DNA from: Poa pratensis
Lineage: Eukaryota; Streptophyta; Magnoliopsida; Poales; Poaceae
Direction: 5' to 3'
Assembly (NCBI GenBank): GCA_947311845.1
Contig: CAMZMU010000075.1
Coordinates: 22,610,577-22,674,576, forward strand
DNA length: 64,000 nucleotides
Part shown: positions 1 to 11,411 of the stretch, piece by piece
Layout: each line of letters opens with the position of its first letter
Position numbering within the stretch: position 1 is the stretch's first letter
Position numbers and translations under genes: made by a program
The notes under the pieces: model-generated
The model's input: the letters and a program-made list of their open reading frames with translations, nothing else
The model's database searches: none
What the model was told of the DNA's origin: nothing

Positions 1-127
1 TTTCTGGGTGGGGCCAGCGTGGTTTTCTCTCCTCTAATTGAGCATTAATTGCCTAATTTGCGCCTAAATCTTGTGATTTTCTGGATTTCGTATTATGCCT
101 TATAAACTGTGATGGAGGGAGTAGAAA

Positions 128-524
128 TCTATAATTCTTATAAAGTAAAACTCCACTAACTGCAATTAATGTTTCTATCTCAACATGCAAGCTATCCACA
201 TCACTTGTTTTTTTGCCAACCAATTGTCCATATCATTCCACTAACATTTATTACTTATTGTCTATTTCTACATGCAATTATCCACATCATCTTTTTCTCT
301 AGCCATTAAATTGTACACATCATTTTTTTGCCGTTCAAATGATAAAATCACACCATACCGCTATGTAGCAACAAAATTAAATCATGTGCTAGGGAAACAT
401 CGGAATTAGTTTCGTCAAACAAGTGAACTTTTTGCTTACATATTTCTATAGTCAACTACAGTTTTCTTGTGTTTATTAGATTTCTTAAGAGATACCAGCT
501 GCAACGCGAGGAGTACCGTTCTAG
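128..524 (+). mobile_element. Short non-autonomous Helitron-like element
   Basis: The segment starts with TCTATAATTC preceded by A and ends in CTAG followed by T, the A/T insertion rule of Helitrons. The last 25 bases hold a GC-rich, weakly self-complementary stretch (GCTGCAACGCG). The AT-rich interior shares the phrases CTTATAAAGTAAAAC and CCACTAAC with the element at 5,732-6,066, so the two belong to one family. No protein is encoded. The family assignment is by termini only. Confidence 0.5.
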
Positions 525-636
525 TTAATAAAACACTAAGTTCATCCAGACAACGGACGGAAACCCAAGAAATTGTACCTTCGAGTCGCCTAGAGGTCGG
601 GCTCGTCTTCCTCTGGTTTGGCTGGAGGTTCTTTCG

Positions 637-1040
637 GTGGGGCTACTCTCCAGCTGATGAAAGTTCTGAGCGGGGGTTCATTCACGCGACGTTTGGTAAC
701 ACAAAGATTTATGCCATTGAACGATCAAACAAGCATGTACTATAAAACTAACTACCAAGTTTTGTATAATTTATTTCTCATGTTATTTTATTATTAACTT
801 ATTCTTCTATATGTATTTTGTTTCCTAAAGATTGATATTCTTTATGAGCTAACTTAATTTACTATCGCTATATTGTTGGTGGAGGGGGCGCTTGCCCCCT
901 ACCTCATATTTTTCATTCTATACATAAGAGTATTTATGCACACATACCAAAATCAAAGGCCTCTATGATCAGTTTGTATAGACAATGCTCAGCTTGCTAT
1001 TTAGGTGTGTTTTGCATATCACCTAAATAAGTCATTATGC
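637..1040 (+). repeat. Gene-like segment, copy A of a dispersed duplication
   Basis: This stretch aligns by eye along its length with 2,626-3,032. Both begin with a coding-like piece containing DESS, FIH and GNT-I-Y motifs, followed by about 330 bases of AT-rich sequence ending in ATCACCTAAATAAGT. In copy A the open frame runs on to about 743. The aligned residues suggest an exon and downstream region of an unidentified gene. No function can be given. It may be part of a larger repeat. Confidence 0.55.
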
Positions 1041-1441
1041 GTCGAGTGTGCGCCTCACGCTACGTTGTGGACCGGGTAAGTTTCAAAACAAGGTAGGCGC
1101 GTCAATACTATATTAATCATGTATAAACTGGATGAAAATGTGTGCCCCAAGTAGTGGTGTCGCTACTCTATAGTGCAACGTTGTGCTCCTTGAGTGTCGA
1201 GGACCTCTTGGAGCACAACATACACGAGTGCCCCCACCTGCCTCCACGTACCTGCAGGTGGCCGGTCTCCTTGCCTTCTTAGGATCGGTGAGGAGTGTGC
1301 CCGTCACGTACTTCAGCACAGCAGCGGCGGACTATGCTCTGAGCACTGAGTAAGTTATCTTTCTATTTCTCGTTACATACTATAATTATTGTATGGAGTT
1401 TAATTAGTTAAGTCAATTTAGCATTCAATAGAGGCTTAGTA

Positions 1442-1699
1442 CTCTCTCCATTCCTAAATGTAAGATGTATAGTTTTCTGCACGAATATTAAGATATGGGT
1501 ATTTGGCATACCGTGGACTCATCTTCTTCTGGAAAAATCAGGAGATATGAGTTCCTAATAGAAACAAATTGAAAAACAATACACCCTATAGACTAGGATT
1601 CATTTTTGGATAGTAAAATTGTCCATACATTGCATTATACCTTATATTCTGGAATTTTTCTGAAAAAACTATACACCTTACATCAAGAAACGGAGGGAG
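1442..1699. mobile_element. Stowaway (Tc1/Mariner-type) MITE
   Basis: The element is flanked by TA on both sides (1,440-1,441 and 1,700-1,701). Its ends are inverted: CTCTCTCCATTCCTAAATGT on the left and a diverged complement ending CGGAGGGAG on the right, with an inner ATGTATAG/CTATACACC pair. These are hallmarks of grass Stowaway MITEs. It is 258 bp long and non-coding. Confidence 0.85.
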
Positions 1700-1938
1700 T
1701 ATTAAACATCAGTCTTATCAGACGTGGCAGACGCGTCCGGGCACATGTAGGTCTGACATGTTGGATCAGACGTGAAAAACACGTCCAGACACGTACATAC
1801 AACCACCAATCCGCTCCACGTGTGTGTTAGGCAAGAGAGTTATCGGAGAGTTCAGACGTTTGGACTTGATATGCATGGGGGTCCGCTTGGGTCGCGTTTC
1901 TATGTCCGCACCGTTATGTCTGCCCAGACGTATATGGT

Positions 1939-2497
1939 TAGGGATGGCACCCGCAGGGTATGGGTAAGGGTGGAACCACCCCATACCCTTACCCGTCGCC
2001 TCAACCTTACCCATCACCCGTACCCATACCCTTGTGCGGGTACAACTTTTTCCCATACCCTTCACCCGGCAGGGTAAAGGGTTACCCGCGGGTAAAAATA
2101 CCCTCATTTGCAACACAACAAATTGAATAGAAAATAGTCGTAAAAAATATCCTATGATCATATAACTTTAACCAGGTAGGTATACGTATGCCTGGTGGGA
2201 CCAAGAATCTGAAGCGCCCTATCCCAATCGTTCATTGCATCATGCAGCACATGATTGATTTTTTTTACTACATTAGGTTATTATTCGGAGACCCACTTGT
2301 CAATTGTCACATATTTATAAGGGTACATGGGTACGCGGGTATGGGTTATACGAACCCATACCCGTACCCTCTCCACCCGATGGGTACAAGATTTTCCCAT
2401 GTACATACCTATGGGTATTTTTTTCACCCAAACCCTTACCCTAATAGGGTTTTTACCCGCAGGGTACGCGGGTAATGAGTACCCATTGCCATCCCTA
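1939..2497. mobile_element. hAT-type MITE with perfect 8-bp target duplication
   Basis: The 559-bp element has perfect 11-bp terminal inverted repeats, TAGGGATGGCA and TGCCATCCCTA. It is flanked by an identical 8-bp direct repeat, TATATGGT, at 1,931-1,938 and 2,498-2,505. An 8-bp duplication with TAGGG termini is typical of hAT elements. Both subterminal regions are packed with GGGTA/TACCC words in both orientations, a pattern expected of transposase-binding repeats. The open frames inside are by-products of these repeats; no transposase is present. Confidence 0.92.
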
Positions 2498-2625
2498 TAT
2501 ATGGTGGAAATGGGGGTTCCAACTGGAGTTTCTCTAGCTGGTTACCTTCAACCCGTGATCGGCAAGGGATATCTTTAGGAGGAAGGCAAAAGAATAAATG
2601 TTGTGAAATTTTGACATGATAGAAA

Positions 2626-3032
2626 GTGGGACTACTCTTCAGGCGATGAAAGTTCTGACCCGTTGTTCATTCACAGGACAGCCGGTAACACAAACATTTA
2701 TGTCATCGATGATCAAACGGGTACGTAGTATAAAACTAACTAGCAAGTTTTGTACAATTTGTTTCTCATGCAATTTTATTATTAAATTGTTATTTCTGTA
2801 TGTATGTAGTTTCCTAAAGATTCATATTCTTTATGTGCCAGATTCAGTTACTTTAGCTATATTGTTGGTGGAGGGGCGACTTGCCCCCTCCCTCATATTT
2901 TTCAATCTATACGTTAGAGTATTTATGCACACATACCAAAATCAAAGTCCTCTATGATCAGCTTGTATAGCCAATGCTCATCTTACTCTTTAAGTGTGTT
3001 TTGCATATCACCTAAATAAGTAACATTATGCA
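2626..3032 (+). repeat. Gene-like segment, copy B of a dispersed duplication
   Basis: This is the second copy of the segment at 637-1,040. The coding-like start (DESS, FIH, GNTNIY, with in-frame stop TAG at about 2,735-2,737) is followed by the same AT-rich tract and the same ATCACCTAAATAAGT end. Divergence is spread over the whole length with small indels, so the duplication is old. Copies A and B are direct repeats about 2 kb apart, with the hAT MITE between them. Confidence 0.55.
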
Positions 3033-5236
3033 GTTATGACTCACACCAGAGCCATGGGGGACGGGGAGATCGTCTGGGTCTCCATAGCAGGCTCCACTTC
3101 TAGGGTGCTTGTTGTAGCACCAGTCGCGTCGGGGGCATCCTATTGCGGCTGTACATACTTGGAGAGGAGGGAGAGGCAGAGGGTGACTTAGTGGTGGGGG
3201 AGAAGTGGAAGGCGCTGGTAGGCAGATCCGTGTATTGTTTACGGTGAGGGGCCAAGGAACATGCAAGCACATGAAATTTTCAGCTGAATAACGATTTGTA
3301 TATTTAGGGTGGACCCTTGATAAGTAATTCAATAAGGCCCAGATGGCTAATAATTTCATTGAATATCGAAAATCATTCGGGTTAGGTCCATCCATGATTC
3401 GAAGGCTCACCGCGGTTGTCGACTCATCTTTGTTTTCGTCTTGATCTAGACTCACCAGCCTCCATTATATTTGCCGCTACATGTCATCGTCGCCTTATTA
3501 TTAGGGGAATGAGCATGAATGATTAGTAATACTAAGGGTCCCTAATACTGATCTCGACATGAGAGGAACAAGGGTTAAGACGAAGGAAGATATTGTTCTA
3601 GCTCTACCAACCTATTCTCGTCAAAGAGAGGGTGGATAGACATAGACCCTTTGTGCGTGATTTACCTGTTATTATTCCCCCTTTCCATGGGTTCCAGCTG
3701 AAAAGAGAGGTGTTTATCTAGCGGAGGTTTGTATTTCTTCCACGTGACAACAGCGAACTCAGATCATCCCGGACTTATTTTTTGGAATAGCTTCATTATG
3801 AATTGAAGCAACCTCAGCTACTATTCCTAGAAGGAGTCGCCTTTTTAATTCCCTCCCTTTTGCAATCTCATTTTGATGTAACGACTGTAAGTATTGGCAA
3901 GGTTGTAACATTACATGCAGGTCCTAACCTACGTTCGTTGGTGGTTGATTACCAGGAAAGGGCAGAATAACAATAGCGAGGAAGCATTCCACCCAAACGA
4001 CGTCTGTGTCGCGTGATCGGTCGGTATCGGTGGCCTTCAGTTCCTACCGGATATCTCTTGTGACGTTGCTCCTCGTAGTATCAGCTGTGATCATGTTGTT
4101 GTTCTGATACATGCATGCTTGTCTAACCTCATTATTGAACTTGTGCATGTCTACTTCATCTTTCTTGATTGGTTCCTCGTGTTGCATACAATGAAGTGGT
4201 GTCATGTGACGCTGGTATAATCTCTGAAAACTTCTGACTAGTTTGGTGTGGTTTCGTCAACACACCTTGTATGAGCTGGTTGTCAGAGTCACAAGCTTGT
4301 CGCTTGTCGTACGTACATGGCCCTAGGTAAACATAAGGCATGACCCGATCGTATGCATTATCAGGCTTTGACCAATTATTCCAATTGATCATTCCGATCC
4401 TTCTCCTCCTCCGTACTTATATCCAGCTCTTGGTCTTCGCCCTGGGAATAATGGCTAAGTATTAAGAACCTCTACCAAAGGGATGTGATCACGCTTACTT
4501 TTTATATCAACTTTCTTACTTGGGACTTCCTTTCTTCCTTACTTCGCCTTCCACTAGCGCTAAAACTCCTACTGGCTAGGCTTGTCGAGACCGGATACAG
4601 AGTTTGCAAAATGGGCTGGGTTTTCCTAATTCTATTCATAATTCAGTGTAGCTAAGCGTTGTACTTTTTCAGAAAAATGCGACTGAGTAAGAAAGTACAA
4701 GTGAAGATTTCTGGCTCCCGAGGTCAAATGATCGCTTTATTTTCTAAATAATTTAAAGAAATTACAAGCTTTTAATATAATAATTCCTCATGTTGTCAAT
4801 TATCTATCCCACGAACGTGTGCAATCTCAGTTTGAAATACTTTATATTCTAAACTACATAAAAATGTCAAAATATGGATCTAAATATACACACTTTTAAA
4901 TCTCCAAAATATACAAAAAAAAATTATCATTTTTGTGTAGCACATAATACTGAAAATTTTGTTGCCGAATTTTTTAAAGCATCCAAACATAGTTTTTGTA
5001 TATTTTAAATCCTTGGGAGTCAAAATGACTTTCCGAAGTTGTACTTACTAAGCAGGAGTTCCACTTTCCAAAACCAATTAATTGAGTCATAACAAAAATC
5101 TCATTTAACTACGGGTCACATGATCCAGGGCACAACAAAGATCAAGCATTTTACCAACTAGCTACTCCACGTAGGATCATTGAATAGACATGCCACACTT
5201 CGTGCGAACAATGAAGCTTTGTTCAGCTTTAGATAT
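3033..5236. other. Non-coding stretch, no gene recognised
   Basis: About 2.2 kb with no convincing gene. Open frames on the minus strand around 3,012-3,455 and 4,156-4,392 have no recognisable domain and are interrupted upstream. From about 4,740 the sequence is strongly AT-rich. It reads like decayed repeat or intergenic DNA. Confidence 0.5.
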
Positions 5237-5273
5237 TGATTTCAACATATGAGTGTGGGTGAAAAGCTTTATA

Positions 5274-5432
5274 CTCCCTATGTATCGTCATATAAAATGT
5301 TTTAGATATTTCAATATGGACTGCATATGGAGCATGATGAGTGAATCTACATACCAAAAATACATACATACACGTCTATATACATTTGATCCTGAAAAAG
5401 CTAAAACGTCTAATAATATGGAACGGAAGGAG
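5274..5432. mobile_element. Stowaway MITE
   Basis: A 159-bp element flanked by TA (5,272-5,273 and 5,433-5,434). It starts CTCCCTATGTATC and ends GGAACGGAAGGAG, diverged forms of the CTCCCTCCGTTCC Stowaway terminus. The interior matches the familiar wheat Stowaway phrase 'ttcaatatggactgcatatg'. Non-coding. Confidence 0.85.
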
Positions 5433-5731
5433 TAGCTTTCATTGAAAATCTGATAGTCAATTTGGTTGCAATTTTTTGTCCCTTAACACTAAAAGCTTAC
5501 TTGATCTTGTTTTATTGGCCTTTAGTTGAAACTTACTCGGTTGTGGGTTAAAAGTATTATCCGCTTTGATGACAACAATAGATTTCCATTTGAATATAAT
5601 TCTAGAATCTAGAAAATCTAAAGATCGAGAATCACAAGGACAACAAAAAGGCATACAAAATAACAAGAGCACAGCGTGAGGGGAAGATAAAAAAAAAAAA
5701 TAGAAGAGATGGACATGGTCAAATCGTAGTG

Positions 5732-6066
5732 TCTATATATATATACTTATTATAAAGTAAAACCCCACTAACATGCATTAATTATTTTTTTATAGCCAAT
5801 CAATTGTCCATGTCATCCCACTATTATAGTATGTTGTACATGCAATCTATCCACGTCACCTATTTTTCTGGCCATACGTCCATGTCACCATTATTTTTGT
5901 CAAATAAACAACAATTTCGTGTCAATTAAATATAACCTCGATCTCACCTATTGTGTCATTTTTTTACATTTCTGTAACAACTTCAAATTTCATATGTTTT
6001 ATACATTTTCAGTTACACAAAGTTTTTAATGAAATACGCGTTGCAACATGCGAGGTATTTTTCTAG
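5732..6066 (+). mobile_element. Short non-autonomous Helitron-like element
   Basis: It starts TCTATATATATA, ends TTTTTCTAG followed by T, and has the self-complementary GTTGCAAC about 35 bases before the end. The interior shares CTTATTATAAAGTAAAAC and CCACTAAC with 128-524. The base before the 5' end is G instead of the expected A, so the left boundary is less secure than the right. Confidence 0.5.
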
Positions 6067-6360
6067 TTACTTCTATAAAGTACGGAGTAGTTTTCTTAAC
6101 CACGGTGTGTGGACTCTAATTCCAACTTCTTCTCTAAGTGCATCGCCAGTAGTAGGCCAGACATGTGATACAATGCATAAAACAACCATCTCGTAACCGC
6201 AAAAATATCATCATTTCAAGCAACTTTCTCATTTGTTTTTTTTAGCATCACAACTTTCTCAGTCATTTTCCATCTCGGAGTTAGGACGAAAAAGGTCATA
6301 GTGGGCTTATGCCAGGTCTGTCTGTAGCAAATGACACGGCCGACAAACTGTAACGTCTAG

Positions 6361-6375
6361 TGGGCCAGAGGCCCA
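6361..6375. promoter_or_regulatory. Inverted TGGGCC/GGCCCA pair upstream of the transporter gene
   Basis: TGGGCC and GGCCCA form a perfect inverted repeat with a 3-base spacer, about 415 bases upstream of the start codon. TGGGCY words are the site II elements bound by TCP-class factors in plant promoters. No clear TATA box is visible between here and the ATG, which would suit a GC-rich housekeeping-type promoter. A regulatory role is inferred only from motif and position. Confidence 0.4.
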
Positions 6376-6789
6376 AATCTTTCGTTCCACTCTCTCGCCA
6401 CTTCCCCTGACCTGGTCAATAAAAAACAGTTGACAGCGTTAAAGCGGTACTGGGACCCGCCGCCACGCGTTGAATATTCCGGCGTACCTCCGCCGTGCTC
6501 CGAGCCACGTGGAAGGGCAGCTGGCGATGTCCGGCCAGCTGACCCAATCCATCGTCCTCCCCAGTCCACGCAGCTGACCCAACACGTTGCTAGTACAGCT
6601 AAGGAGGGCCCATCGAGCCCTTCAACAAGATACGAACGGCCGTGATCGTGCGCCACTCGCTCCATAACCACGGGAAAAGTCGTTCGAAACCACGCCGCGA
6701 AGCAGACGACGCACGCCCTCGTCGTTCGTTCTCGGGGAAGGGCTGTCGGTAGGCGAAGGACCACGAGGCCGCCAACTGGAGCTCGCGCG

Positions 6790-9700
6790 ATGGCGGCGAC
6801 GGCGGCGTCGGGGCGGACGCTGCTGCTGGTGAACCTGGCGGCCATCATGGAGAGCGCGGACGAGGCGCTGCTGCCGGCGGTGTACAGGGAGGTGGGCGCC
6901 GCGCTGCACGCCACGCCCATGGGGCTCGGCGCGCTCACGCTGTACCGCTCTTTCGTGCAGGCCGCGTGCTACCCGCTCGCCGCCTACGCCGCCGTGCGCT
7001 ACAACCGCGCCCACGTCATCGCCGTTGGGGCATTCCTCTGGGCCGCCGCCACCTTCCTCGTCGGCATCTCCGGCACCATCGCCCAGGTCCGTCCTTACCT
7101 AACGATAATACTCGATTCCTCTAGGTTCGGCTCTGAAAATCCTCCGGGTACATTTTCGGAATTGGGAATCGCCACAGGTATATGCCTATGTTCATCCGCA
7201 GAAAATCCTCTGGGTTCATTTTCGTTGTGCGTTTACGCTTTATTATAGGCAGATGAATGCTCAGTTTTAACGACCTGCGCGCGTTGCATTTGACGTAGCT
7301 GCGAAGTCTGAAGCAAAGTTCATGTCGATGACTCGATGTAACCGAAGCAAAATCATCTGGACTAAAATTTTGCTCAGGGAATATTCGCATCTCATAACGG
7401 ATCCCCAAATGGTAACCAACGTCATTTAGAGCATCTCCACTCTGGGCGCCCAAAGGCCGTCCGGACAGGCCCTTTGGGCGCCGTCCGGACTACCTTGCCC
7501 ATTTGGTCGCCCTCGCTCCCCACTCGCGACGCCCAAATCTTATTCAAATATGAAATTTTGATACGAAAATACATATATATATATATCTCATTGAAATTTC
7601 ATTCAAACTAACATAATTCATTCAAATTTAAATCTAGACCTAGACTAGATCTAGTAAGTAGGGTGGCACGCCGGGCACCGGCAGTTGGGGCAGGCGCCGG
7701 CCCTTGCGGCGGCGAGCACAGGACCCCGGCGGCAGCTCGAGCAGAGGCAGTAGAGGTAGCCGGTGGTGGAGGTGGTGGCGGCGGAGGCGGGGACGGCGGC
7801 GGTGGCGGCGGCAGAGGCTATGTCGGCCTCGATGGCGAGCTGCATGTGGCCGGGATCCTACTCCGGCGTCGGCGGCCAGTCCTCCAAGCCGTCATCATCA
7901 CCGTCAACCTCCTCCGCCTCTTGTTGAGGTTGCGGCGGAGGAGGTTGCACGCGGCCTCCTTCCGATCTTGCGCGACGAGCCTGCTCCACCGCCTCGTAGC
8001 GAACCCTCTCCCGTTCCATGCCCGCTGCGAAGTCCTCGTCGGTGGTGTTGGTGAGGCCGTCGTCGTCGGTGTCGCCGTCGTCGTCGGAGTCTTCGAGCCA
8101 GTCCACAGGCGGCTTGGGGGCGAAGAAGGAGTGGAGGCGGTAGGCGTGCTCGAGCTCGACCTGCTTGTCCCAGTACGCCGAGTTCGGCTCGAACCTGGGG
8201 TCGTCGTGCAGCTCCGGCGCCATCGTCCCATGCACGAGGCGACGTAGTCGAGCCGCGCCTGGCCGGCCAGCATGGGTGCAACGGGGACGTGCACTGGGTT
8301 CGTGGCCCATCCCTCGGGGAGGACGCAGTTCGCCGGCACCGGCGTGTTAGTGCGGACGAGCTCGCGCGCCTCGGCTTCAGTGAGCTGGTTCGCCGGTGGC
8401 GTAGGAGGCGGTGGAGGAGGTGGTGGAGCGTTGACGGCCGACGAGCCTGCCTCCTGCGATGGCCAGCCGCGGCGAGCTATGGCGCTCTTCCAAACCTGGC
8501 TGTCACGGCGGCGACGACGGGCCTCCCTCTGCGTTCGTCTCTCTTCCTCCATGGCGCGCCGGGGAGAGGCCATGGCTAGGTGTGGGATGGAGATGTCTGT
8601 GTGAGATGGTGGAGACGGCGAGGAACCCGCTCTATATAGCGGCCGGGGAGGCGAACGGATGAGGTCGCCTTAACTCCGGCCGTCCAACGGCTCGCCTGCC
8701 ACACCATAAACGGCTCGCCTGCATTGACGCCGCCGTGGCGCAGACGCTTCCTCGCCGCAGAGCGAAGCGACGCGTCGCTGCGCCCGGCTGGGAAACCGAG
8801 ACGCCGCCCGGTATTAATGCAGCCTCTTGTCTCACTGCCAGGCGTGGCCCGCGCGTCGGGAGCCGACGTGGCGTCGCGTTTCCTTCCGTCCGGGGCCGCC
8901 CCAAGCCTCCCAAGTTGAGGGCGTGGGCTGGGCGTGCCGGACACAAAACTGGGCCGCGCCGGACCGAATTCGCGTTTGGGCGCCGCGAGTGGGGGCGATT
9001 TTGTGTCCGGCACGCCCCAAAGGCGCTTGGGCGGCCGTTTGGGCGCCCCGAGTGGAGATGCTCTTAGTTGTAACTATTGCCATTAATGTAGCATAACCAA
9101 ATACGGGCCAAGTAAAGCATATTTTGTCTGTGATTTTCCACGGCAGTTATGTTTGGTTTCTTTATATTTAGAAGAATGAATTCCACTTTTTACAGCCTAG
9201 TTATGAATTTGTGACACTAGTTATCCCATCTAGTGATAAATCGTCTAGATTACCCATTTAAGAAATTTCGGACCCTTTTTTCTCATGCATTTCCGTCGGA
9301 CAAGGTGTGAGGGGAAGATTGAGGCTAAAACAAACGAGGATAGTGACGACAAATTGAATAGATGGCGAAGAGAAGGCTGAACATTACCGTCGACTATGCC
9401 CTCGATCTTTACATATTTTGACGCACCACATAGTCTAAAATGTTGGTTTATTTTATCGAAACATGCGAAATGTAAAAATGGGGGTAAAACCATGTTCAAA
9501 ATTTTGTATATGACCATTCAAAAAAAATTGTATATGGTGTATTTCTAATTTTGGTTCACTAAATGGGTAATGAGTGTCACAAATGCACAACTAGGAGATA
9601 AAAAGTGGAATTCAATCGAAATTTAATTCACAATTATATTTTTCTATATCTGTGACATTTATTATTCCAGTCATGTAAGTTTTGAATATAAAGTCAAATG

Positions 9701-11411
9701 CTGGTGACTGGTGTTCACTGTTCAGTGTGCGGATTTGAGTAAAACATTTGGATTAAGGTTACGAGATATAGTTCACTGCAGCAAATGTGTGCAATGAGAT
9801 CTATTTGCTAATCTTGTTTCGATGCTTCCTAAACATACTTCATTTTGTTTTTGCATAAATGATAGTAAAGAACGAATTTCCATGAAAAAATACTTCTTTG
9901 AGCAGGTAGCAGTAGCTAGGGGATTGAACGGTGTTGGCCTAGCACTTGTCACTCCCGCCATCCAATCTCTGGTGGCAGACTACACTGATGATAATAACCG
10001 GGGCTCTGCGTTTGGGTGGCTTCAACTCACAGGCAACATAGGTTCAGTGATTGGAGGTGTGTTCTCCATTATGCTAGCATCAACCACAGTCTTGGGTATC
10101 GCTGGTTGGCGTATCGCATTTCACATTGTTGCTCTCATCAGTGTGGTGGTAGGGGCATTGGTCTATCTTTTTGCTGTGGATCCTCGTTTTTGCAACGCTG
10201 AGGGTGGCGGTCAGCTCTTGCGCAAGTCGGCATGGGCAGAGATGAAGGATTTGGTCATAGAAGCCAAAGCTGTCGTGAAGATACCATCGTTTCAGATCAT
10301 CGTGGCTCAGGGCGTCACTGGGTCATTTCCATGGTCAGCGTTGTCGTTTACCCCGATGTGGCTGGAACTGATGGGCTTTACACACAATCAAACTGGACTT
10401 CTCGCAGCAATATTTTCATTGGCAAGCTCACTTGGAGGGCTCTTTGGTGGAAAGATGGGGGACTATCTCTCTGTTCGCTTCCCGAATTCTGGACGGATAG
10501 TGCTGTCTCAGATAAGCTCGGCTTCTGCAGTTCCGCTTGCAGCTCTGTTGCTGCTTGGACTACCTGATGACTCCTCCTCTGGTGTCTTGCATGGACTTGT
10601 TATATTTATCATGGGGCTAAGCATCTCCTGGAACGGCCCTGCTACTAACAAGTAAGTAACCTTATACTGTAAAAATAAAAGACAAGTAAGTAACATTTCA
10701 TTGATTGTTTGATTCGTTAGATAATTATAACAACAATGTAGCCAATAGCCGTGAAACAACTTATAGTTCACTGTGGCTAGTTACACACTGTATACAGTTT
10801 CATCATTAGTACTTCATTTTACTGACCTGTAATAAAAGAGCTTAACATATGTATGCAACCTACAAATTGCTGATAATGTGAAATATCTGCTTGTTGGCCA
10901 TAAATATAAACTTTTTATATGCAGCCCCATATTTGCGGAGATCGTTCCTGAGAGATCAAGGGCAAGTATCTACGCACTGGACCGTTCCTTTGAGTCGGTC
11001 CTAGCCTCATTTGCTCCACCAGTCGTCGGATTTTTGGCCCAGCATGCATACGGCTACAGCCCCGTTTCAAATGGGGCTGGAGAGAGCACTGTTGCGATGG
11101 ATAGGTCCAATGCCGCTGCCTTAGCAAAAGCTCTTTACACGGCGATCGCCATCCCGATGTTGCTCTGCTGCTTCATCTACTCCCTGTTGTATCGGACCTA
11201 CCCGCGCGACAGGGAGAGGGCGAGAATGGACACTGTCATCGCATCAGAGCTGCAACTGATCGAGCCGGAAAGGTCTCATGGAGTAGGAGACCGCTACGCT
11301 GGAAGGAAGGATGCCACTGTGATCGATATCGAGTATGGCAACGAAGAGGTTGATGATGATGAGCAAGCGTTGATGCATCACCATATTGAACAGGGTGGTA
11401 GTCTCAGGTGA
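6790..11411 (+). CDS. MFS transporter, spinster-like, three exons
   Basis: Exons 6,790-7,086, 9,906-10,651 and 10,925-11,411 join in frame to 509 residues. All splice sites are GT-AG: intron 1 begins GTCCGT, intron 2 GTAAGT. The protein is very hydrophobic with about 12 predicted membrane segments. It opens with RTLLLVNLAAIMESADEALL, has RGSAFGWLQLTGNIGSVIGG at residues 131-150, an MFS motif-A-like loop GKMGDYLSVRFPNSGR near 281-296, and a cytosolic acidic tail from about 450. The layout matches the plant MFS group that includes Arabidopsis UNE2-like and spinster-like proteins, whose substrates are mostly unknown. The ATG lies in a GC-rich context at the start of the first hydrophobic segment. 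Intron 1 (2.8 kb) is largely transposon. This is the one host gene here that looks intact. I am confident of the family but not of the substrate. Confidence 0.9.
7651..8573 (-). pseudogene. Frameshifted ORF of the Harbinger element, unknown function
   Basis: The minus-strand frame starts at the ATG at 8,571-8,573, with a second ATG seven codons on. It encodes an Arg/Glu-rich start (MEEERRTQREARRRRR), a proline run, and a region with GWATNPVHVP. Near 8,230 the frame shifts by one: the sense continues in the other frame with DDPRFEPNSAYWDKQVELEH and a long acidic stretch ending at 7,858. A third open piece (7,845-7,651) ends in a cysteine cluster, CLCSSC and CPNCRCPACH, resembling a zinc ribbon. 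Codon use and homopolymer amino-acid runs agree with real but decayed coding sequence. It resembles accessory ORFs of high-copy grass Harbinger elements. The family is not certain. Confidence 0.6.
8631..8641 (-). promoter_or_regulatory. TATA box for the Harbinger ORF
   Basis: The minus strand reads GCTATATAGAG about 60 bases before the start codon at 8,573, leaving room for a short leader with a CACACAG-type start. This is a well-placed TATA box and suggests the element's ORF was once expressed from its own promoter, antisense to the host gene. Confidence 0.55.
9178..9613. mobile_element. MITE with about 60-bp imperfect terminal inverted repeats
   Basis: The left end (GAATTCCACTTTTTACAGCC, then CTAGTTATGAATTTGTGACAC) is mirrored by the right end (GTGTCACAAATGCACAACTAG, then GATAAAAAGTGGAATTC). 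The 436-bp segment is non-coding and lies in intron 1 of the transporter gene. No clean target duplication is visible, so the superfamily is left open. Confidence 0.6.

Larger units (their letters stand above)
7429..9063. mobile_element. PIF/Harbinger-type DNA element in intron 1
   Basis: A 1,635-bp element flanked by the 3-bp target duplication TTA (7,426-7,428 and 9,064-9,066), which is diagnostic for PIF/Harbinger. The 26-bp terminal inverted repeats, beginning GAGCATCTCCACTC, differ at one position. The outer part is very GC-rich with GGGCGCC words near both ends. It carries one minus-strand gene (separate entry) but no DDE transposase, so it is non-autonomous. The near-identical termini suggest a fairly recent insertion into the transporter intron. 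Confidence 0.92.

Noticed and set aside
90..121. Stowaway MITE end at the left window edge (GATGGAGGGAG then TA)
   Set aside because: Only one short terminus is inside the window, so it is not enough to annotate an element.
1939..2497. Interstitial telomeric repeat
   Set aside because: GGGTA/TACCC words are abundant but not arranged as TTTAGGG units, and the 8-bp target duplication and inverted ends define a hAT MITE.
3012..3455. 147-residue minus-strand frame
   Set aside because: No recognisable domain, and it overlaps the end of the duplicated segment B. Treated as chance.
7663..8604. Long plus-strand open frames in the GC-rich zone
   Set aside because: They mirror the minus-strand ORF of the Harbinger element, which has the promoter, start and domain-like features.
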